A DNA stretch of 35,609 bases from positions 1-35,609 of the forward strand of contig USFH01000003.1 of NCBI GenBank assembly GCA_900553925.1, read 5' to 3'. The notes beneath the pieces are model-generated. The model was given only the letters and a program-made list of their open reading frames with translations, was not told where the DNA came from and did not search any database. The stretch comes from an uncultured Clostridium sp. Its GTDB lineage: Bacteria; Bacillota; Clostridia; Lachnospirales; Lachnospiraceae. The translations under genes and the position numbers were made by a program. This document shows, one piece after another, positions 32,433 to 35,609 of this stretch (positions are counted from its first letter, which is position 1; the number at the start of each line of letters is the position of its first letter).

Positions 32433-32852
32433 ATGAACTGTCAAAAATCATACCGCAGATTGCTTAATTTCATCATTTCCATCGTAATTCTGTTTTCTGG
32501 TCTGTACTTTAACCAGACGGAAGCAGATGCTTTTTTTGATGCGGCAAAACCTACCGCCCAGTCGACGGTCAGCGGTGTTGAGCTTCCAATCTCTGCGAAT
32601 ACACAGATCAATACAAGCGAGCTTCTCCTTGCTTCGAGAACCTCTTATATAAAAGAAGTAAAACAGGGACCTGCGCAGGCGGAAACATCTGTCCGTTTTA
32701 TCGCAACACTTCCAGATACACGGGAGCTTTCTTCCTCTTACTATGCTATTTTTTCAGAGCCGATTCTGTCGAAAACAATTATCAGTCAACAGAAGATCCT
32801 ATGCTATATCCACGCACAGGATGGAAAAAAATCCGACTATTTTTCAGTTTAA
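32433..32852 (+). CDS. Small secreted or membrane-anchored protein, unknown
   Basis: No family is recognised. The 139-residue product has an N-terminal signal or anchor (about residues 9-29, LLNFIISIVILFSGLYF), a possible signal peptidase site after ADA (residue 33), and a short mixed extracellular region without repeats. One cysteine lies in the mature part (KILCYIHAQ). Its own promoter lies upstream, GATGGGA serves as a weak SD, and a small hairpin (32870-32890) follows. It is followed after about 80 bp by a 48-residue membrane peptide in the same orientation, so the two may work together. Base composition is slightly richer in A/T than the neighbouring operons. Confidence 0.7.
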   Translation: MNCQKSYRRLLNFIISIVILFSGLYFNQTEADAFFDAAKPTAQSTVSGVELPISANTQINTSELLLASRTSYIKEVKQGPAQAETSVRFIATLPDTRELSSSYYAIFSEPILSKTIISQQKILCYIHAQDGKKSDYFSV

Positions 32853-32869
32853 TCGCGACTAAAAGCGGG

Positions 32870-32890
32870 ACTATGGATGCACATAGTTTT
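32870..32890 (+). terminator. Weak hairpin after the secreted protein gene
   Basis: ACTATG, loop GATGCA, CATAGT followed by TTTT. The stem is short, so it may only attenuate transcription into the 48-residue peptide gene. Confidence 0.4.
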
Positions 32891-32930
32891 CTTTGCGTAC
32901 TTAAAAATTGAAAAATGGAGGACTTAATCT

Positions 32931-33077
32931 ATGTTTATGAATATTCTTGTTGGTATTATGGCTGCAATTGCAATTCTTGCCGGAGTCTGGGGCTTCTGGG
33001 TAGATCACAGAAAGGATAAGGATCTAACAGATGAAACATCTGCTGTAGGCAACGCAGATACAAGCAGCAAAAACTAA
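32931..33077 (+). CDS. 48-residue single-pass membrane peptide
   Basis: This is a short open frame with a near-ideal ribosome site: GGAGG eight bases before the ATG. The peptide has one hydrophobic helix (residues 4-23, ILVGIMAAIAILAGVWGF), a basic patch (DHRKDKD) and a polar, weakly acidic tail ending SSKN. The strong SD and a perfect terminator 13 bp after the stop argue that it is a real gene. The function is unknown. Single-helix peptides of this size include type I toxins and regulators of membrane complexes, and nothing here separates these. It probably shares the promoter at 32357-32385. Confidence 0.7.
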   Translation: MFMNILVGIMAAIAILAGVWGFWVDHRKDKDLTDETSAVGNADTSSKN

Positions 33078-33090
33078 ACAAAGTAACACG

Positions 33091-33119
33091 AAATGCCGGG
33101 ACAGACATCCCGGCATTTT
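33091..33119 (+). terminator. Intrinsic terminator after the membrane peptide
   Basis: A perfect 11-bp stem (AAATGCCGGGA with TCCCGGCATTT, loop CAGACA) ending in TTTT on the plus strand. It could also serve the convergent LysR gene, whose stop is 87 bp away. Confidence 0.88.
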
Positions 33120-33205
33120 CTTCTAAGATAAATATTTCTTTATTGCTGTCAGATATGTCTGAGCCAGATGACTCAGCATTTCCTTAACTGTTGTAGTGTC
33201 ATCGT

Positions 33206-34114
33206 TTACTCCCCTTTCTCTTCCTCCACTGCCTGCAATATCATGTTCTTAAGCTGTCTTGCGGCAGCGCTGAGTGGATGCTGGTTATCCAATACCATAC
33301 AGATCTCACGTTTCGGAATTTCTTCTTTTAACGGAATCTGCACGATTTCTCTTTCCATTATAGATTCTCTTGCCATCGCTTTTGGAACGAATGCAAGTCC
33401 AAGTTCATGCCGTACCAGTGGCAGGATCTGATCGGTCGTTGCAACCTCCGTATCTGGGGACAGTTCCAGTCCATATGATAAAAACAACTGATTATAAAAT
33501 TGAAATGTCATCGTCTCACGTCCAAGACATATCAGCGGATAATTTTTTAATTCCCAAAGCGATATCTCCTGGCTTCCAAGTGCCATGAACGTTCTTCCTC
33601 CGACTAATACCTCCTGAAAAGACTCCAATACAATCTCCTTGAGCGGGGCTTCCACCGCCGCCGGGGTTGACACGACCGCAAAATCAATCATTCCACTTTT
33701 CACTGCCTCGATTGCCTGTGGAGTTGAGTGATTATAGATTTTCAGACGTATACCCGGATATTTCATATGAAACTCTTTCAGCTTATCCAGCAGATAGATA
33801 TTCAAGGCGGTTTCACTCGCGCCGATTGCAATACTTCCATGTGTCAGTCCCGTACTGTCGGCCAGCTCCTCCTCTGCCGCCCATAACTGCAGCATTGCCG
33901 CAGATACATGCGTATACAGACGCTGTCCCTCCGGTGTCAGCTGCACTCCACGGTTCGTTCTAACAAACAATGTACTCTGAATCTGCTGTTCTAAGCTGTT
34001 CATCGCACGTGTGATATTCGGCTGGCTGTTTCCCAATACTCGGGCCGCCTTTGTAAAATTCTCATATTTTGCCACATAATAAAAGATTTTGTAATATTCA
34101 AAATTTACGTTCAT
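33206..34114 (-). CDS. LysR-family transcriptional regulator
   Basis: This is a 302-residue regulator. An N-terminal winged helix-turn-helix (YYKIFYYVAKYENFTKAARVL, split over residues about 6-26, then SQPNITRAMNSLEQQI) is followed by a linker helix and a LysR-type effector domain (about residues 90-290: SIAIGASETALNIYLLDKLKEF, VSTPAAVEAPL, VRHELGLAFVPKAMA). ATG 34114 has GGAG upstream, which itself lies inside the longer frame from 34126. It is divergent from the 254-residue/ThrE gene pair, and LysR proteins often control the divergent neighbour, so a threonine/serine exporter is a plausible target. The leader has two ATATATCAA copies 22 bp apart (34131 and 34153). The effector is unknown. 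Confidence 0.93.
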   Translation of the reverse strand: MNVNFEYYKIFYYVAKYENFTKAARVLGNSQPNITRAMNSLEQQIQSTLFVRTNRGVQLTPEGQRLYTHVSAAMLQLWAAEEELADSTGLTHGSIAIGASETALNIYLLDKLKEFHMKYPGIRLKIYNHSTPQAIEAVKSGMIDFAVVSTPAAVEAPLKEIVLESFQEVLVGGRTFMALGSQEISLWELKNYPLICLGRETMTFQFYNQLFLSYGLELSPDTEVATTDQILPLVRHELGLAFVPKAMARESIMEREIVQIPLKEEIPKREICMVLDNQHPLSAAARQLKNMILQAVEEEKGE

Positions 34115-34130
34115 GCCTCTCCTCATCCTG

Positions 34131-34161
34131 ATATATCAAAGTAGCATCTTCAATATATCAA
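34131..34161. repeat. Two ATATATCAA copies in the LysR leader
   Basis: Direct copies at 34131-34139 and 34153-34161 lie 22 bp apart, about two helical turns. The first is part of the palindrome TGATATATCA. They could be autoregulatory LysR sites, but A/T-rich repeats of this length also arise by chance. Confidence 0.35.
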
Positions 34162-34169
34162 TTATACTT

Positions 34170-34198
34170 TTTACTTATTTCTGTATGCATAGTATAAT
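34170..34198 (+). promoter_or_regulatory. Candidate promoter of the 254-residue/ThrE operon
   Basis: TTTACT (34170-34175), 17 bases, perfect TATAAT (34193-34198), with the ATG 39 bases downstream. On the minus strand another TATAAT (34161-34166) faces it, so the LysR and exporter promoters overlap. Confidence 0.6.
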
Positions 34199-34236
34199 CT
34201 GTCCGAAAAGAAAAAGCAAGAAGGGATGTGCATATT

Positions 34237-35001
34237 ATGAACAATACAACAATGTTTCCAAGAGAAGAACATGCAGATGTTTTGTTCCAGAAAATATTAA
34301 ATGATCCATGGGCATGTGAAAAACTGCAGGAGACTTTTTGTAATTCTCTCGCGCTGACTGACGATACAGCTAATTCCCCTTCTGCATCCACATTTGCCAA
34401 TGTCCTGTTTGATGCATACCACAACCGGGATTTGTCTGCATTTCTGATGGTAATCTGTCAGAATACACTGTTTGATCTGCTGCGGAATTCTTATCTGATT
34501 CCATACCGGTTCAATGCAGATGGGAAGCAAAACCCGATTATCATGACAGATACAGAAGGAAATCTGTTATCCGAATATAAAAAAACAGTTCATGAGAAAG
34601 AATATCATCATTTTCAGAACGTATGCAAAGAAATCGGTTCAACACAAAATATGTTCTTAGCACAGGCTTATCGGTACAGCCACACATATGCATCTGATTC
34701 TATGGACCTCAAGCAGAAAAATCTGGAATCCTGCACCGGCGTTCTCCTGATCCGCGAGCTTCCAGACACGATCAAGCAAAAAGAAACCGAAGCAGAAGCC
34801 TATTCCGCAGTCTGGGATCTGATGGTAAAGCTGGAGAAGGAACTCCCGATGGCATTTGTATTTTACGGACAGGATACTCTGCTCGAACACAATGAGCGGT
34901 TTGATGAGCTTGGAATCTTCCTGCCAAATTCCGTTTTTTTGAATAATCTGAAACGGCATATTACAAAAGCAGAGGCGATATTATATGAAGAAGAACACTG
35001 A
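34237..35001 (+). CDS. Unknown 254-residue protein upstream of ThrE
   Basis: No family is recognised. The protein is soluble, mildly acidic and probably mostly helical, with no signal peptide, membrane segment or familiar nucleotide-binding motif. Segments such as AFLMVICQNTLFDLLRNSYLIP and IGSTQNMFLAQAYRYSHTYASD look like packed helices, and the C-terminal part (FVFYGQDTLLEHNERFDELG) mixes strands and helices. ATG 34237 has AAGGG 11 bases upstream; the GTG at 34228 is too close to it. Its last 17 bases overlap the start of the ThrE gene, which implies coupled translation and a shared job or regulation. It may be an accessory protein of amino acid export (inferred from position only). Confidence 0.75.
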   Translation: MNNTTMFPREEHADVLFQKILNDPWACEKLQETFCNSLALTDDTANSPSASTFANVLFDAYHNRDLSAFLMVICQNTLFDLLRNSYLIPYRFNADGKQNPIIMTDTEGNLLSEYKKTVHEKEYHHFQNVCKEIGSTQNMFLAQAYRYSHTYASDSMDLKQKNLESCTGVLLIRELPDTIKQKETEAEAYSAVWDLMVKLEKELPMAFVFYGQDTLLEHNERFDELGIFLPNSVFLNNLKRHITKAEAILYEEEH

Positions 35002-35609
35002 TTCGATATCAACTTCCTATGTTGATATTATGGAAAAAAATCATATGGAAATCCCCTGGCATGATTATACCGGTGATGACAGCAACGTGCTTATCTCCGA
35101 TGCGGGATTGATTGAAAAAGCTTCCGTTATCGGTCGTGTCGGTCTGATCCTGCTTTCCTGTGGAACCGGAGCATGGCGTGTCCGTACATCCATGAATAAG
35201 CTTTCCAAAGAACTCGGTGTAACATGCACGGTCGATGTCGGTCTAATGTCCATTGAGTTTAACTGTTTTGATGGAAATGATTGTGTGTCCCAATCCTTAA
35301 GTATTGCAAATACAGGCGTAAACACATCCAAGCTTTACCGAATGGAGCGTTTCGTCGACAGCTTTCCGAATATCGAAGCCCATCTGACCGGTGAAGAAAT
35401 CCATAAAAGGCTCGATGAAATCGAGAGAATCCATGCGCTTTACTCTCCTGTCAAATTAGGACTGGCGGCAGCACTCGCCTGCTGTGCTTTTACATTTCTG
35501 CTCGGCGGCGGTCCCGTGGAAATGATTCTTGCATTTATTGCTGCAGGTGTTGGCAATATCATACGAGCAAAACTGATCAAGCATCATTTTACCTTATTTC
35601 TAAACATTG
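34985..35609 (+). CDS. Threonine/serine exporter family protein (ThrE N-terminal type), cut by window edge
   Basis: This is a membrane protein of the ThrE/DUF1212 family (PF06738), which exports threonine and serine. From ATG 34985 about 208 residues are visible. The cytoplasmic N-terminal part has the family pattern SCGTGAWRVRTSMNKLSKEL, LGVTCTVDVGLMSIEF and HLTGEEIHKRLDEIE. Hydrophobic segments then begin (LGLAAALACCAFTFLLGG, EMILAFIAAGVGNI). In many Firmicutes the exporter is split into two proteins, so the second half (ThrE_2 type) may lie just past base 35609. The start overlaps the preceding gene, with GAAG before the ATG as a weak SD. The divergent LysR gene is a likely regulator. Confidence 0.9.
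   Translation, partial: MKKNTDSISTSYVDIMEKNHMEIPWHDYTGDDSNVLISDAGLIEKASVIGRVGLILLSCGTGAWRVRTSMNKLSKELGVTCTVDVGLMSIEFNCFDGNDCVSQSLSIANTGVNTSKLYRMERFVDSFPNIEAHLTGEEIHKRLDEIERIHALYSPVKLGLAAALACCAFTFLLGGGPVEMILAFIAAGVGNIIRAKLIKHHFTLFLNI

Noticed and set aside
33124..33205. Tiny frame after LysR encoding an amphipathic peptide ending AIKKYLS
   Set aside because: The candidate ATG has no spaced SD, the product would be 18 residues, and no start fits the longer frame.

Overview
The window looks like chromosomal DNA of a spore-forming, low-to-mid GC Clostridia, most probably a gut Lachnospiraceae (relatives of Roseburia, Agathobacter or Coprococcus). The reasons are the gpr-spoIIP-lepA sporulation block, a lysozyme with clostridial hydrophobic-W (ChW) repeats, FabK as the enoyl-ACP reductase, a small four-cysteine DUF6472-like protein, and AGGAGG-type ribosome binding sites before most genes. 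Almost everything from 1 to 16,000 and from 17,600 to 32,200 reads on the minus strand. No phage, insertion sequence, CRISPR array, tRNA or rRNA was seen.

Layout on the minus strand, in transcription order from the right. (a) 30.8-32.2 kb: a glycerate kinase with a structured leader, then a 1021-residue degenerate J-domain/TPR protein behind a promoter flanked by two TGTGCA-N5-TGCACA palindromes. (b) 21.9-27.6 kb: a cobalamin riboswitch with a terminator, followed by five genes: an exported CbiK-type chelatase lipoprotein, a two-domain lipoprotein, a substrate-binding protein, a FecCD/BtuC-type permease, and an ATPase with an extra C-terminal domain. This reads as a B12-repressed corrinoid (or other tetrapyrrole) acquisition operon. 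(c) 20.2-21.8 kb: prfC (RF3) with its own promoter. (d) 17.6-20.1 kb: an 843-residue tubulin/FtsZ-superfamily protein. (e) 7.9-16.0 kb: rnhA then accD-accA-fabH-fabK-fabD-fabG-fabF-fabZ, closed by a strong terminator. acpP, accB and accC are not in this cluster. (f) 5.4-7.8 kb: thiD, a ThiE-HAD phosphatase fusion, and the DUF6472-like gene. (g) 3.0-5.3 kb: a shikimate-kinase-like P-loop kinase and the GH25-ChW lysozyme. (h) 1-2.9 kb: gpr, spoIIP and the start of lepA.

Plus-strand genes are a MATE efflux pump (16.2-17.6 kb), a small secreted protein and a 48-residue membrane peptide (32.4-33.1 kb), and, divergent from a LysR regulator, an unrecognised 254-residue protein overlapping a ThrE-family threonine/serine exporter that runs off the right edge.

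The most notable items are: the exported chelatase in the riboswitch-controlled corrinoid operon; the large tubulin-like GTPase; the ThiE-HAD fusion; the shikimate-kinase-like protein lacking substrate-binding residues; two places where a promoter is embedded in the upstream gene's terminator hairpin (gpr, and the riboswitch operon); and the twin palindromes over the J/TPR promoter. All calls come from reading the sequence by eye. No database search, folding or structure prediction was run.
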